Assembly: GCA_045863195.1 (NCBI GenBank)
Contig: BTUI01000008.1
Location: 62,001-126,000, forward strand
Source: W-Chloroflexi-9 sp045863195
Lineage (GTDB): Bacteria > Chloroflexota > Dehalococcoidia > UBA2979
DNA: 64,000 bases
Direction: 5' to 3'
A model generated the notes under the pieces. The model searched no databases. It worked only from the letters and a program-made list of their open reading frames with translations, and was not told where the DNA came from. Below are positions 7,316-17,163 of the stretch, one piece after another. Positions within the stretch are counted from its first letter, which is position 1; the number at the start of each line of letters is the position of its first letter. Position numbers and translations under genes: made by a program.

Positions 7316-9004
7316 TCAGACGACCGTCGGCGGGACGTACTCGCCCCACTCCTGCCGCAGCACACCGCACATCTCGCCGAGCGTTGCGTACGTCCGCACG
7401 GCCTCGATGATCGGTTCCATCAGGTTGACGTCGTCGCGGGCGGCGTCCCGCAGTCGGGCCAGCGCCGCGTCCGTGGCGGCCTGGTCCCGGCCACCGCGCA
7501 CCTTCTTGAGGCGGTCCAGCTGGCTGGCGACGACCTCCAGGTTCGGGCGGAAGATCGGCGTCGCGTCCTCGTTCGGGTCGATGTAGTCGTTCACGCCGAC
7601 GATGATGCGGTCCTTCGCCTCCACCTCGCGCTGCCAGCGCATGGAGGCTTCCTGGATCTCCGCCTGCATCCACCCCTGCTCGATCGCCGCGACGGAGCCG
7701 CCGAGGTCCTCGATGCGGTCCATGATCTTGCGCGCCTCGGCCTCCAGCGTGTTCGTGAGCGACTCCACGTAGTAGGAGCCGGCCATCGGGTCGATGGTGT
7801 CGGCGGCGCCGCTCTCGAAAGCGATGATCTGCTGCGTGCGGAGGGCGATCTGCTGCGCCTCCTCGGTCGGCAGGGCGAGCGCCTCGTCGTAGCAGGAGAG
7901 CGCGAGCGACTGGACGCCGCCGACGACCGCGGCGAGGGCCTGGATGGCCGCGCGGGCGATGTTGTTCTTCGGCTGCTGCGCGGTGAGCGTGGAGCCACCC
8001 GTCTGCGTGTGCGTGCGGAGCATCTGGGCGTTCGGGTTGGTGATGCCGAAATGCTCCACCATCAGGCGCGCCCACAGGCGCCGGAGGGCGCGGTACTTCG
8101 CGACCTCCTCGAAGAAGTGGTTGTGCGTGTTGAAGATCCAGGAGACGCCCTGCGCGCTCTGGTTCAGGTCGCCACCCTGGCGGCGGCACTCCTCCAGGTA
8201 CGCGATCGCGTTCGCGAAGGCGAAGCCGATCTCCTGCGCGGCGGTCGAGCCGGCCTCGCGGATGTGGTAGCCGGAGACGGAGATCGAGTTGAAGCGGGGC
8301 GCCTCCACCGCGCAGAAGTTGATGAGGTTCGCGGCCAGGCGCACCGACTCCTTCGGCGGGAAGATGTAGGTGCCGCGCGCCACGTACTCCTTCAGTACGT
8401 CGTTCTGAGAGGTGCCGGTCGCCACGCTGCGGGCGTGGCCCTGCTTCTCCGTCGCCACCAGGTACATCGCGACGAGGATGCTCGCCGGTGCGTTGATGGT
8501 CATGGAGGTGGAGATCTTGTCCAGCGGGATGCCGTTGAACAGCGTCTCCATGTCGGCCAGCGTGTCCACGGCCACGCCCACCTGGCCCACCTCGCCCGCC
8601 GCCATCGGGTCGTCCGAGTCGTACCCGGTCTGCGTGGGCAGGTCGAAGGCGACCGAGAGGCCGGTCTGGCCGTTCGCGATCAGGTGCTTGAAGCGCTGGT
8701 TGGACTCCTCCGCGGTGCCGAACCCGGCGTACTGGCGCATGGTCCAGAGGCGGCCGCGGTACATCGTCGGCTGCACGCCCCGGGTGAACGGGAACTGGCC
8801 CGGGAAGCCGATGTCCTCCAGGTAGCCGTTCCCGGCGACCTCGAGCGGCGTGTAGAGGCGTTCCTGCGGTGCGGAGGAGGACTCGAACTGCTTGCGGCGC
8901 TCCGGGAAGCGCGCGAGCACCTTCGCGACGTTGTCGCGCTCCCACGCTTCGCGGGCCGCGCGGATCGCGGCCGGGTCGTCCCGGTGGAGGTCAGCGTTCG
9001 TCAT
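7316..9004 (-). CDS. Methylmalonyl-CoA mutase large (catalytic) subunit, stand-alone
   Basis: 562 residues from the ATG at 9004: the TIM-barrel catalytic subunit of a B12-dependent acyl-CoA mutase, without the C-terminal cobalamin-binding domain. It carries RQYAGFGTAEESN, with Tyr where methylmalonyl-CoA mutases have Tyr89 (isobutyryl-CoA mutases have Phe, 2-hydroxyisobutyryl-CoA mutases Ile). In YIFPPKESVRLAAN the Arg matches the carboxylate-binding Arg207. This supports interconversion of methylmalonyl-CoA and succinyl-CoA. The small B12-binding subunit is not in the window and must be supplied elsewhere. An 18-residue upstream extension to 9058 is low-complexity and rejected. It lies between fabG and a MaoC hydratase on the same strand. 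Confidence 0.9.
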   Translation of the reverse strand: MTNADLHRDDPAAIRAAREAWERDNVAKVLARFPERRKQFESSSAPQERLYTPLEVAGNGYLEDIGFPGQFPFTRGVQPTMYRGRLWTMRQYAGFGTAEESNQRFKHLIANGQTGLSVAFDLPTQTGYDSDDPMAAGEVGQVGVAVDTLADMETLFNGIPLDKISTSMTINAPASILVAMYLVATEKQGHARSVATGTSQNDVLKEYVARGTYIFPPKESVRLAANLINFCAVEAPRFNSISVSGYHIREAGSTAAQEIGFAFANAIAYLEECRRQGGDLNQSAQGVSWIFNTHNHFFEEVAKYRALRRLWARLMVEHFGITNPNAQMLRTHTQTGGSTLTAQQPKNNIARAAIQALAAVVGGVQSLALSCYDEALALPTEEAQQIALRTQQIIAFESGAADTIDPMAGSYYVESLTNTLEAEARKIMDRIEDLGGSVAAIEQGWMQAEIQEASMRWQREVEAKDRIIVGVNDYIDPNEDATPIFRPNLEVVASQLDRLKKVRGGRDQAATDAALARLRDAARDDVNLMEPIIEAVRTYATLGEMCGVLRQEWGEYVPPTVV

Positions 9005-9085
9005 CTGGATCCCCGTGCCTGTCGAGGGCCGGCGCTCCCCCTCGCGGGGGCGCGCCATACGCCGCGGCCGCCGTGGCGGCGGGCG

Positions 9086-9508
9086 CTACCCGAGTGCGTC
9101 CACCATCACCATCGCGTCGCCGCGGATCACCTCGGCGCCGTCCTGGTTCGTCACTACTGTATCGAGGGAAACGCGGCTGCGCTCCGGGTCCACCTTGGTG
9201 ACCGTGGCGGTGGCGGTGATGGTGTCACCGGCCTTCACCGGGCCGCGGAACTGCAGGTTCTGGCCCAGGTAGATCACCACGGCGTTCGGGGCGAGCTTCG
9301 TGCCCAGCGCGGCCGAGATCGTGCCGGCGCCGAACATGCCGTGCGCGATGGGCGACTTGAACCGGGTGCGCGCCGCGTATGCCGCGTCCGAGTGGAGCGG
9401 GTTCGTGTCACCCGTCACCCGTGCAAAGAGGTCGATGTCCTCCTGCGTGACGGTCTTGCTGAACGTGGCCACGGTGCCCACCGTCAGCCCCTGCACGTCG
9501 TCGGCCAT
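9086..9508 (-). CDS. MaoC-family (R)-specific enoyl-CoA hydratase
   Basis: 140-residue single hotdog domain. It contains the canonical hydratase segment RVTGDTNPLHSDAAY with the catalytic Asp (near 34) and His (near 39), and SPIAHGMF in the following helix. It hydrates trans-2-enoyl-CoA to (R)-3-hydroxyacyl-CoA, as PhaJ does, probably as a homodimer. With fabG and the mutase it forms a minus-strand acyl-CoA group, possibly one operon with 80-90 nt gaps. It is the normal counterpart to the two atypical hotdog proteins at 57807-59488. Confidence 0.9.
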   Translation of the reverse strand: MADDVQGLTVGTVATFSKTVTQEDIDLFARVTGDTNPLHSDAAYAARTRFKSPIAHGMFGAGTISAALGTKLAPNAVVIYLGQNLQFRGPVKAGDTITATATVTKVDPERSRVSLDTVVTNQDGAEVIRGDAMVMVDALG

Positions 9509-9647
9509 GGTGCCCTCCCCCGTCTGCGCTGGCGCCTCGAAGCGTGGTCGCGCGCCCGGCGCATCGTACGAGGGCGCTCCCCGGGCGACAAATCGCGCCC
9601 GCCCACCGGACTTCGAGCAGGCTATGCCCGTAACTCAGCCGTGACAG

Positions 9648-9713
9648 ACTAAATGCAATTTACCGCAAAAATATGCACTAAATGTTGACTGCACCGGGGC
9701 GCCTCCATAATCT
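9648..9713 (+). promoter_or_regulatory. AT-rich promoter island of the suf operon
   Basis: This stretch is conspicuously AT-rich in a 70 % GC genome. A -35 TTGACT lies at 9685-9690 and a -10 TAATCT at 9708-9713, with a 17-nt spacer. The octamer ACTAAATG occurs twice in the same orientation, at 9648-9655 and 9677-9684, just upstream of and abutting the -35. The repeats are candidate binding sites for the SufR repressor encoded immediately downstream, or for an activator. The operator function is inferred. Confidence 0.55.
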
Positions 9714-9743
9714 GGAGAGGCGAAGCAGGGGGCGTCCATACCG

Positions 9744-10460
9744 ATGGAACGGACACGAGACCAGGTCATGCGCCTCCTCCATGAGCGGGGCGAGGCGTCC
9801 GTGGCGGAACTCGCCGAGGCGATCGGCGTGTCCGAGGGCTCCGTGCGCCGTCACCTGGACCTGATGGTGGCGGACGGACTCCTGACCTCCCGCTTCCAGC
9901 GCCAGGCGCGCGGCCGCCCGGTCACGCGCTACGCGCTGAGCCAGGACGGCGAGGAGGAGAGCGCCTCCGGCCACTACCAGCGTCTGCTCTCCCGGTTGTC
10001 GCCCGCGCTGGCGAACCTGACGCAGGAGGAGACCGCCGGCCAGGACGGCCAGGCCATCCTCGACCGGCTGTTTGACCACGTGGCGCAGTCCGTGGCGCAG
10101 GAGCACCGCGGGCGCGTGACGGCGGATGGGCTGGAGGAGCGCGTCCACCAGGTCATCATCGCCCTGAGCGACGAGGGCATCCTGCAGGAGGTGGAGGACG
10201 CCGGCGAGTTCTACCGCCTGCGCAACAGCGGCTGCCCGTACCGCTCGACTGCCATGGAGAACCACGCCTGCTGCGCGGCGGACCGGAGGGCGATCGAACT
10301 GCTCCTCGGTGCGCCGGTGGAGCAGGTGATGACGGTCGCCGAAGGCGGCCAGGTCTGCGAATACCTCGTGCCCAAGCACGAGGGTGATGACACCACTGAA
10401 CGAGCCGGGGGACTGCTCCCGGTCGTTGCCCAGAAGGGGACAGCGAAGCGCGATGAGTGA
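9744..10460 (+). CDS. sufR: SufR-type iron-sulfur transcriptional regulator
   Basis: 238 residues. An N-terminal winged helix-turn-helix (VAELAEAIGVSEGSVRRHLD, about residues 20-40) is followed by an effector region. Its C-terminal part has cysteines at GCPY, a CC pair 11 residues later, and VCEY 27 residues further. This matches the Cys cluster that holds an Fe-S centre in SufR repressors of cyanobacteria and actinobacteria, although one Cys of the four-Cys cyanobacterial pattern is absent. It is the first gene of the suf operon and probably represses it when clusters are plentiful. Its stop lies inside sufC, an 8-nt overlap. Confidence 0.9.
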   Translation: MERTRDQVMRLLHERGEASVAELAEAIGVSEGSVRRHLDLMVADGLLTSRFQRQARGRPVTRYALSQDGEEESASGHYQRLLSRLSPALANLTQEETAGQDGQAILDRLFDHVAQSVAQEHRGRVTADGLEERVHQVIIALSDEGILQEVEDAGEFYRLRNSGCPYRSTAMENHACCAADRRAIELLLGAPVEQVMTVAEGGQVCEYLVPKHEGDDTTERAGGLLPVVAQKGTAKRDE

Positions 10461-11229
10461 CCCGATCCTCGAACTGCGTGACCTGAAGGTCAGCATCACC
10501 GGCAAGGACATCCAGATCGTGAAGGGCGTGGACCTCACGATCCGGCCCGGCGAGATCCACGCGCTCATGGGGCCGAACGGCTCCGGGAAGAGCACGCTCG
10601 CCAGCACCATCGCCGGCAGCCCTGCCTACACGGTGGACGCCGGCCGCGTCATCTACCACGGCGAGGACATCACGGAGGCCACGGCGGACGAGTGCGCCCG
10701 CAAGGGCGTCTTCCTCTCCTTCCAGTACCCGACCGCCATCCCCGGCGTGACCATGGTGAACCTGCTCCGCGAGGCGCTGAAGGCGCGCCGGGGCGAGGAG
10801 GTCCCCGCCCGCGAGTTCATCGCCGAACTACGGGACACGCTTGCCCGGCTGAAGATGTCGGAGGACTTCGCGCGGCGCTACGTGAACGATGGCTTCTCCG
10901 GCGGCGAGAAGAAGCGCGCCGAGATCCTGCAGATGGGGATGCTGAAGCCGGACCTCGCGATCCTGGACGAGACCGACTCCGGCCTGGACGTGGACGCGCT
11001 GCGCACCGTGGCGGAGGGCGTGAACGCGCTGCGCCGCCCGGACATGGGCATCCTCATCATCACGCACTACGAGCGCATCCTGGACTACATCAACCCGGAC
11101 TTCGTCCACGTGCTGGTCGCCGGGAAGATCGTGAAGTCCGGTGACTTCTCGCTCGCCAAGCAGATCGAGCGCGAGGGCTACGACCCGATCCTGAAGGAGC
11201 TCGGCCTGCTCCAGGAGGTGGCTTCATGA
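10453..11229 (+). CDS. sufC: SufC, Fe-S cluster assembly ATPase
   Basis: 258-residue ABC-type ATPase of the SufBCD scaffold; cytosolic, with no membrane partner. Walker A is GPNGSGKST. The SufC-specific segment GVFLSFQYPTAIPGVTM, the signature FSGGEKKR, and Walker B with LAILDETDSGLD follow, then the switch His in IITHYERIL. The ATG at 10453 was chosen because the residues start MSDPILELRDLKV in register with other SufC proteins; an upstream ATG at 10384 lies inside sufR. ATP hydrolysis drives conformational change in SufB-SufD during cluster assembly. Its stop overlaps the sufB start (ATGA). Confidence 0.97.
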   Translation: MSDPILELRDLKVSITGKDIQIVKGVDLTIRPGEIHALMGPNGSGKSTLASTIAGSPAYTVDAGRVIYHGEDITEATADECARKGVFLSFQYPTAIPGVTMVNLLREALKARRGEEVPAREFIAELRDTLARLKMSEDFARRYVNDGFSGGEKKRAEILQMGMLKPDLAILDETDSGLDVDALRTVAEGVNALRRPDMGILIITHYERILDYINPDFVHVLVAGKIVKSGDFSLAKQIEREGYDPILKELGLLQEVAS

Positions 11230-12644
11230 CCCCGGTCAACCCGTCCGCTGCCGAAGTCGTCGGCGAGTACAAGTGGGGCTTCCACGACGACGAGAAGCCG
11301 CTGTTCATGGCCGACAAGGGCCTGAACGAGGACGTCATCCGCCAGATGTCCGCCATGAAGGGCGAGCCGGCGTGGATGCTCGAGCAGCGGCTCGAGGCCT
11401 ACCGCACGTTCCTGACGTTGCAGGACCCGAAGTGGGCCGGCTCCCCGGAACTCCTCGAGGCGATCGACTTCGACAACATCCACTACTACGTCCGCGCGAC
11501 CGACACCGACTCCACGAACTGGGATGACGTGCCGGAGTACATCAAGGACACCTTCGACAAGCTGGGCATCCCGGAGGCGGAGCGCCAGTTCCTGGCCGGC
11601 GCCGGCGCGCAGTACGACTCGGAGGTCGTTTACCACAACATCCGGGAGGACCTGGCCAAGCAGGGCGTGGTCTTCCTCGGCATGGACCAGGGGCTCGCCG
11701 AGTACGGCGACCTGGTGCGCGAGCACTTCGGCACGGTGATCCCGGCCGGGGACAACCGCTACGCGGCCCTCAACTCCGCGGTCTGGTCCGGCGGCTCGTT
11801 CATCTACGTCCCGAAGGGCGTGAAGGTGGACATCCCGCTGCAGGCCTACTTCCGCATCAACACGGAGAACATGGGCCAGTTCGAGCGGACGCTGATCATC
11901 GCGGACGAGGGTTCGTACGTGCACTACGTGGAGGGCTGCACCGCGCCCATCTACAGCACGTCCTCCCTGCACTCCGCGGTCGTCGAGATCATCGTGAAGA
12001 AGGACGCGCGCGTCCGCTACACGACGATCCAGAACTGGTCGAACAACGTCTACAACCTGGTGACGAAGCGTGCGTACGCGTACGAGAACGCCGTCATGGA
12101 GTGGGTGGACGGCAACCTGGGCTCCAAGCTGACCATGAAGTACCCCTCCGTCTTCCTGATGGGGGAGGGCGCCCACGGCGAGATCCTCTCGCTGGCGTTC
12201 GCGGGCGAGGGCCAGCACCAGGACGCCGGCGGCAAGATCGTCCACGTGGCGCCGAACACCACCAGCGCCATCGTCTCGAAGTCCGTCTCCCGCGGCGCGG
12301 GCCGGACCTCCTACCGCGGCCTGCTGAAGGTGTACGAGGGGGCGACCAATGCGCGCTCCACCGTCCGCTGCGACGCGCTGCTGATCGATGAACTCTCGCG
12401 GTCGGACACCTACCCGACGATGGAGATCGGCGAGGAGCAGGTGAACATCGGCCACGAGGCCTCGGTCTCCAAGCTCGGCGAGGACCAGTTGTTTTACCTG
12501 ATGTCGCGCGGCATCGACGAGGAGTCCGCGGCCAAGATGGTGGTGGCCGGCTTCGTGGAGCCGATCGTGAAGGAACTCCCGATGGAGTACGCGATCGAGC
12601 TCAACCGGCTCATCGAACTCCAGATGGAAGGGGCGGTCGGCTAA
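11226..12644 (+). CDS. sufB: SufB, Fe-S cluster scaffold protein
   Basis: 472 residues, a usual SufB length. It builds the nascent Fe-S cluster together with SufC and SufD. The conserved beta-helix core is clear: VWSGGSFIYVPKGVKVDIPL, the YVEGCTAPIYS segment with a conserved Cys, and TTIQNWSNNVYNLVTKRA. Near the C-terminus STVRCDALL, with the Cys, and IGHEASVSKL, with conserved Glu and His, provide the functional residues at the SufB-SufD interface. It is coupled to sufC and sufD by overlaps of 4 and 1 nt. Confidence 0.97.
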   Translation: MTPVNPSAAEVVGEYKWGFHDDEKPLFMADKGLNEDVIRQMSAMKGEPAWMLEQRLEAYRTFLTLQDPKWAGSPELLEAIDFDNIHYYVRATDTDSTNWDDVPEYIKDTFDKLGIPEAERQFLAGAGAQYDSEVVYHNIREDLAKQGVVFLGMDQGLAEYGDLVREHFGTVIPAGDNRYAALNSAVWSGGSFIYVPKGVKVDIPLQAYFRINTENMGQFERTLIIADEGSYVHYVEGCTAPIYSTSSLHSAVVEIIVKKDARVRYTTIQNWSNNVYNLVTKRAYAYENAVMEWVDGNLGSKLTMKYPSVFLMGEGAHGEILSLAFAGEGQHQDAGGKIVHVAPNTTSAIVSKSVSRGAGRTSYRGLLKVYEGATNARSTVRCDALLIDELSRSDTYPTMEIGEEQVNIGHEASVSKLGEDQLFYLMSRGIDEESAAKMVVAGFVEPIVKELPMEYAIELNRLIELQMEGAVG

Positions 12645-13864
12645 TGACTGGCGCCCACGCAGCACAGTACGCGCCGGAGCACGCGGCCACCGCCGCGCGC
12701 GGCCGCGGCGAGCCGGAGTGGCTCGCCAACGCCCGCGCCGAGGCGGCCCGCGCCTTCGACGTGACCCCGATGCCGACGCCCGCGCTGCGTCCGTGGAAGT
12801 ACACGGACCTGGCCGGGCTCGCGATCGACGCCTTCGCTCCGGACGCGCGCTTCGCGCCGGTGGTGCAGGGCGAGACGCCCGCTGGCGGCTTCGCCGGCAC
12901 CATCGCGCACGCGCTCCTCGACCCCGCGCAGGCGGCCGTGGTGCAGCAGCACCTCGGCGGCGTGATCGCGGCGACCGAGGGCAAGTTCGTCGCCGCCAAC
13001 GCCGCGCTCTGGACCGGCGGCGCGTTCATCCACGCGCCCCGCGGCCAGGCGTTCGCCGGCCCCGTCTCGGTCACCCTGGAGGGTGGCGAGGGGGCGATCT
13101 TCCCGCGCCTGCTGATCGTCGCGGAGCCGGGGAGCGAGGTCGCGGTGGTGATCCACGCCACCTCCGCGGACGCCGCGCTACTCGCCTCGACGGTTGTCGA
13201 GGTGGTGGCGGAGGCGGACGCCCGCGTGCGCCTCGCGTTCGACATCCGCTGGGGTGCGAACACGCAGGAGTTCGCAATCATCCGCACGAAGTCCGGCAAG
13301 GGTTCGGACGTGAAGGTGGACACGCTCGCCGTGGGCGGCCACCTCGTGAAGCAGACGTTCGAGGGACTGCTGGAGGGCGAAGGCGCCTCCTCCACCGTGC
13401 GCGGCGTCGCCCTCGGTGACCGCGACCAGCACTTCGACTTCGTGACGTACCAGGATCACATTGCCCCGCGCACCGTCTCCAGCGTCGCCATCAAGACGGC
13501 GCTCGCTGGCTCCTCGCGCGCGGTCTACTACGGCGTGACGCGCGTGGAGGAGACGGCGAAGGGCGCGGACGCCGTGCAGGAGAACCGCAACCTGCTGCTC
13601 TCCCGCCACTCGAAGGCGGACTCCGACCCGGTGCTGGAGATCCTCACGAACGACGTGGCCCGCTGTGGCCACGGCGCGACGGTGGGCCCGGTCGACCGGG
13701 AGGCGCTCTTCTACCTGCAGAGCCGCGGCCTGGACACCCGGTCGTCGATGAAACTGCTCGTCGCCGGCTTCTTCTCCTCCGTGCTCCGGGATATCAATGA
13801 CCCGGTGCTGGAGGCTGAGCTCGAGGCCGAGGTGGAGCGGAAGCTGTCCGTCGCGGAGTTCTAG
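12644..13864 (+). CDS. sufD: SufD, Fe-S cluster assembly protein
   Basis: 406 residues, paralogue and partner of SufB. The C-terminal half has the family signature NRNLLLSRHSKADSDPVLEI followed by DVARCGHGATVGPVD, including the conserved His at the interface with SufB, then ALFYLQSRGLD. The N-terminal 100 residues are variable, as is usual for SufD. The ATG overlaps the sufB stop (TAATG). SufD supports iron acquisition in the SufBC2D complex. Confidence 0.95.
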   Translation: MTGAHAAQYAPEHAATAARGRGEPEWLANARAEAARAFDVTPMPTPALRPWKYTDLAGLAIDAFAPDARFAPVVQGETPAGGFAGTIAHALLDPAQAAVVQQHLGGVIAATEGKFVAANAALWTGGAFIHAPRGQAFAGPVSVTLEGGEGAIFPRLLIVAEPGSEVAVVIHATSADAALLASTVVEVVAEADARVRLAFDIRWGANTQEFAIIRTKSGKGSDVKVDTLAVGGHLVKQTFEGLLEGEGASSTVRGVALGDRDQHFDFVTYQDHIAPRTVSSVAIKTALAGSSRAVYYGVTRVEETAKGADAVQENRNLLLSRHSKADSDPVLEILTNDVARCGHGATVGPVDREALFYLQSRGLDTRSSMKLLVAGFFSSVLRDINDPVLEAELEAEVERKLSVAEF

Positions 13865-13900
13865 CCCGCGACTGATGGTGACGATGGATTCGAGGACGAA

Positions 13901-14214
13901 GTGAGCAACGAGCGCGTCGCGTCCGCCTCGGACATCCCTGAGGGGGAAGTCCGGGTGGTGGAGTGCGGCGGCCGGTCGCTGGCCGTGAGCAACATCGAGG
14001 GCGAGTTGTACGCCATCGACAACCGCTGCACGCACGACAACGGGCCGCTGGGCGAGGGCCGCCTCCGCAACGGGCGCGTGATCTGTCCGCGCCACGGCGC
14101 GGCGTTCGACGCGAAGACCGGCCGTGTGCTCTCGCTCCCGGCCGTGCGCAACGTGCAGGCCTACCGCGTGGTGGTTGACGGCGACGACGTCTTCATCGAC
14201 TGCGAGGCCGCCTC

Positions 14215-14218
<4 letters not shown>
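13901..14218 (+). CDS. Rieske-type [2Fe-2S] ferredoxin
   Basis: 105 residues. The two Rieske ligand boxes are CTHDNGPLGEG and CPRHGAAFD, i.e. C-x-H and C-x2-H, near residues 43-45 and 63-66. This is a soluble dioxygenase-type ferredoxin (NirD/HcaC family), with no membrane anchor. Lying between sufD and sufS, it is a common companion in the suf operons of actinobacteria and Chloroflexota, and probably supplies electrons for cluster assembly or repair. The start is GTG at 13901, preceded by GAGGA. Its stop overlaps the sufS GTG (GTGA). Confidence 0.93.
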
Positions 14219-15488
<1,270 letters not shown>

Positions 15489-15492
<4 letters not shown>

Positions 15493-15968
15493 GCGACGCC
15501 GGGCTGATGGAGGATCTCTACCGCGAGATCATCCTGGACCACTACCGCCAGCCGCGGAACCGCCACGCCGTGGACCACCCCACCTGCTCCGCGGATGGTG
15601 CGAACCCGCTGTGCGGCGACCAGGTGACCGTTTCGGTGACCCTGGACGGCGACCTGATCGCGAAGATCGGGTTCACCGGCAACGGTTGCTCCATCTCGCA
15701 GGCGTCCGCCAGCATGATGACCGAGTACGCGCGCGGCCGGACGGTCGCGCAGGCGCTCGCCGGCGTGGAGGCCTTCCAGCGCATGATGACGACCGGTGAG
15801 GTCGCCGGGCTCGAGGGGTTCGATGACATTGACGCGCTGGTCGGGGTCGCGAAGTTCCCGGCGCGCGTGAAGTGCGCCTCGCTGGCGTGGAAGACGCTGG
15901 AGCAGGCGCTGGACGAAGGTGGCGGCGCGCCCGTCACCACGGACGAGAGAGAGACCACGCATGGCTGA
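15489..15968 (+). CDS. sufU: SufU, zinc-dependent sulfurtransferase partner of SufS
   Basis: 159 residues. It accepts sulfur from SufS by zinc-ligand swapping. The three Cys ligands are in NPLCGDQ, GNGCSISQAS and ARVKCASLAWKTL, and the Asp ligand follows the first Cys. The 18-21-residue insertion between the second and third ligands that distinguishes SufU from IscU is present (RTVAQALAGVEAFQRMMTTG region). The ATG overlaps the sufS stop (ATGA). No SufE or SufA is in the operon. Confidence 0.95.
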
Positions 15969-16290
15969 GACCGAGACGATCGTCCACCCGAGCAACGAGG
16001 AGATCCGCGCCGTCCTCAAGACGGTGGAGGACCCGGAACTGCGCATGAGCATCGTGGACCTCGGCCTGGTCTACCGGGCAGAGATCGATGACGACGGCGT
16101 GGTCACGGTGGACATGACGCTGACCTCGCCGGGGTGCCCCGTGGGGCCGATGTTGCAGGGGATGATCTTCCACAAGTTGACGCAGATGGACGGCGTGGTG
16201 GACGTGGAAGTGAACCTCGTCTGGAGCCCGCCGTGGGACCCGCGCACGATGGCCTCCGAGGAGGTCAAGATGGCGCTGGGGATCTGGTAG
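15961..16290 (+). CDS. sufT: SufT / MIP18-family Fe-S maturation protein (DUF59)
   Basis: 109 residues of the DUF59/MIP18 fold. It shows VEDPELRMSIVDLGLVY at the start of the domain and TLTSPGCPVGPML, with the conserved Cys of the family, near residue 62. It ends with VWSPPWDPRTMASEEVK. SufT proteins act late, in cluster delivery to apo-targets. The ATG at 15961 overlaps the sufU end by 8 nt; the earlier in-frame ATG at 15919 would lie within sufU. It is the last gene of the suf operon, and an unrelated convergent gene follows 15 nt later. Confidence 0.93.
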   Translation: MAETETIVHPSNEEIRAVLKTVEDPELRMSIVDLGLVYRAEIDDDGVVTVDMTLTSPGCPVGPMLQGMIFHKLTQMDGVVDVEVNLVWSPPWDPRTMASEEVKMALGIW

Positions 16291-16305
16291 GACGCGCGCG
16301 GCGCG

Positions 16306-16923
16306 CTATTGGGCGGGGAACCCCGCCGGGAGCGCGCCGCTGGGCAGCGTGACGGTGACGGCCTCGCCGGCCGGCGCGCAGCCTGCGGCGTCCGCGGAGC
16401 GGCACTCGCCGAGGGCCGCCGAACCCACCGAGACGACATAATCGCGCGTCGTGCGCTCCACCGCGAAGCGGTGGAGGTTGCGGGTCGCGCCCTCGTGCAG
16501 CGCGACGCCGGCGAGGTCGTAGCGGGCGTCCGAGCAGCGGTCGACGAACGCCCCGGCGGCCGCATCCCATGCGAGGTTGCAGTTGCTTTCGGGCTCCTGC
16601 GACAGCAGGGCGACGACGCCGACCGAGGGATCCACGACCAGGAAGGCGCCGAAGGTGAACCCGGCGTCGTCCGCCCCCCACGTGGTGACGGGGATGAACC
16701 GCGGCACGCCCGGCTCGATCGACTCGACCTCGACCTTCAGTTCGCGGGGCGGGGCGCTGGCGAAGGAGACGAGGCAGTAGCCGGTCATCACCACGGCGAG
16801 GCCGACCACGCTGAAGAACGCGAGCAGCCGCGGCCACGGGTTGCGCGGGCGTGTGGAGTCCGGCGCTTCCGCCAGCTGGTCCCCCGAACGGGGTGAGGTG
16901 GGACGTCCGAACTCGCGGCTCAT
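16306..16923 (-). CDS. Membrane-anchored protein with degenerate Rieske-like domain
   Basis: 205 residues. A Pro/Arg-rich cytoplasmic N-terminus is followed by one transmembrane helix (about 33-55) and an extracytoplasmic domain. The segment CNLAWDAAAGAFVDRCSDAR (about 116-135), then YDLAGVALHEGATRNLHRF, follows the Rieske layout: a first box, a second Cys box, a YDLxG turn, then the A-x-R-x-L-x-x-F strand. The two ligand His of C-x-H and C-x2-H are absent, so it probably holds no cluster. This resemblance is my reading and has not been tested by search. The ATG at 16923 has TAGGAT 7 nt upstream. It converges on sufT. Confidence 0.5.
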   Translation of the reverse strand: MSREFGRPTSPRSGDQLAEAPDSTRPRNPWPRLLAFFSVVGLAVVMTGYCLVSFASAPPRELKVEVESIEPGVPRFIPVTTWGADDAGFTFGAFLVVDPSVGVVALLSQEPESNCNLAWDAAAGAFVDRCSDARYDLAGVALHEGATRNLHRFAVERTTRDYVVSVGSAALGECRSADAAGCAPAGEAVTVTLPSGALPAGFPAQ

Positions 16924-17002
16924 GCTCTCCATCCTATGGGGCAGGCGCACGATCGTCTCCGCGAGGTTCGCCGAGGTTCTGCGGGCAGCATCACACGCGC
17001 GA

Positions 17003-17032
17003 TTGCCTCGATTCTGACACCCCCCATAAGAT
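17003..17032 (+). promoter_or_regulatory. Candidate promoter of the binding-lipoprotein gene
   Basis: TTGCCT at 17003-17008 and TAAGAT at 17027-17032 are separated by 18 nt, in a locally AT-richer stretch upstream of the solute-binding lipoprotein. The match to sigma-70 consensus is fair. The downstream leader of about 125 nt contains no other recognised feature. Confidence 0.35.
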
Positions 17033-17163
17033 CATGCGTACCCCACCTGCCGGGACATCCAGACGGCGAACACAGCGGCAACCACACCTGGAGCAGTCAT
17101 GGGCACAGCGCAGGCTCTTCGAGCCGGGCGCGCGGCGCGGGGCGTTCACTCCGCGCGGCAACG

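Noticed and set aside
9005..9085. GC-rich inverted repeats between the mutase and MaoC genes as a terminator
   Set aside because: The stem contains a bulge and there is no T tract on either strand; such repeats are frequent by chance at this GC.
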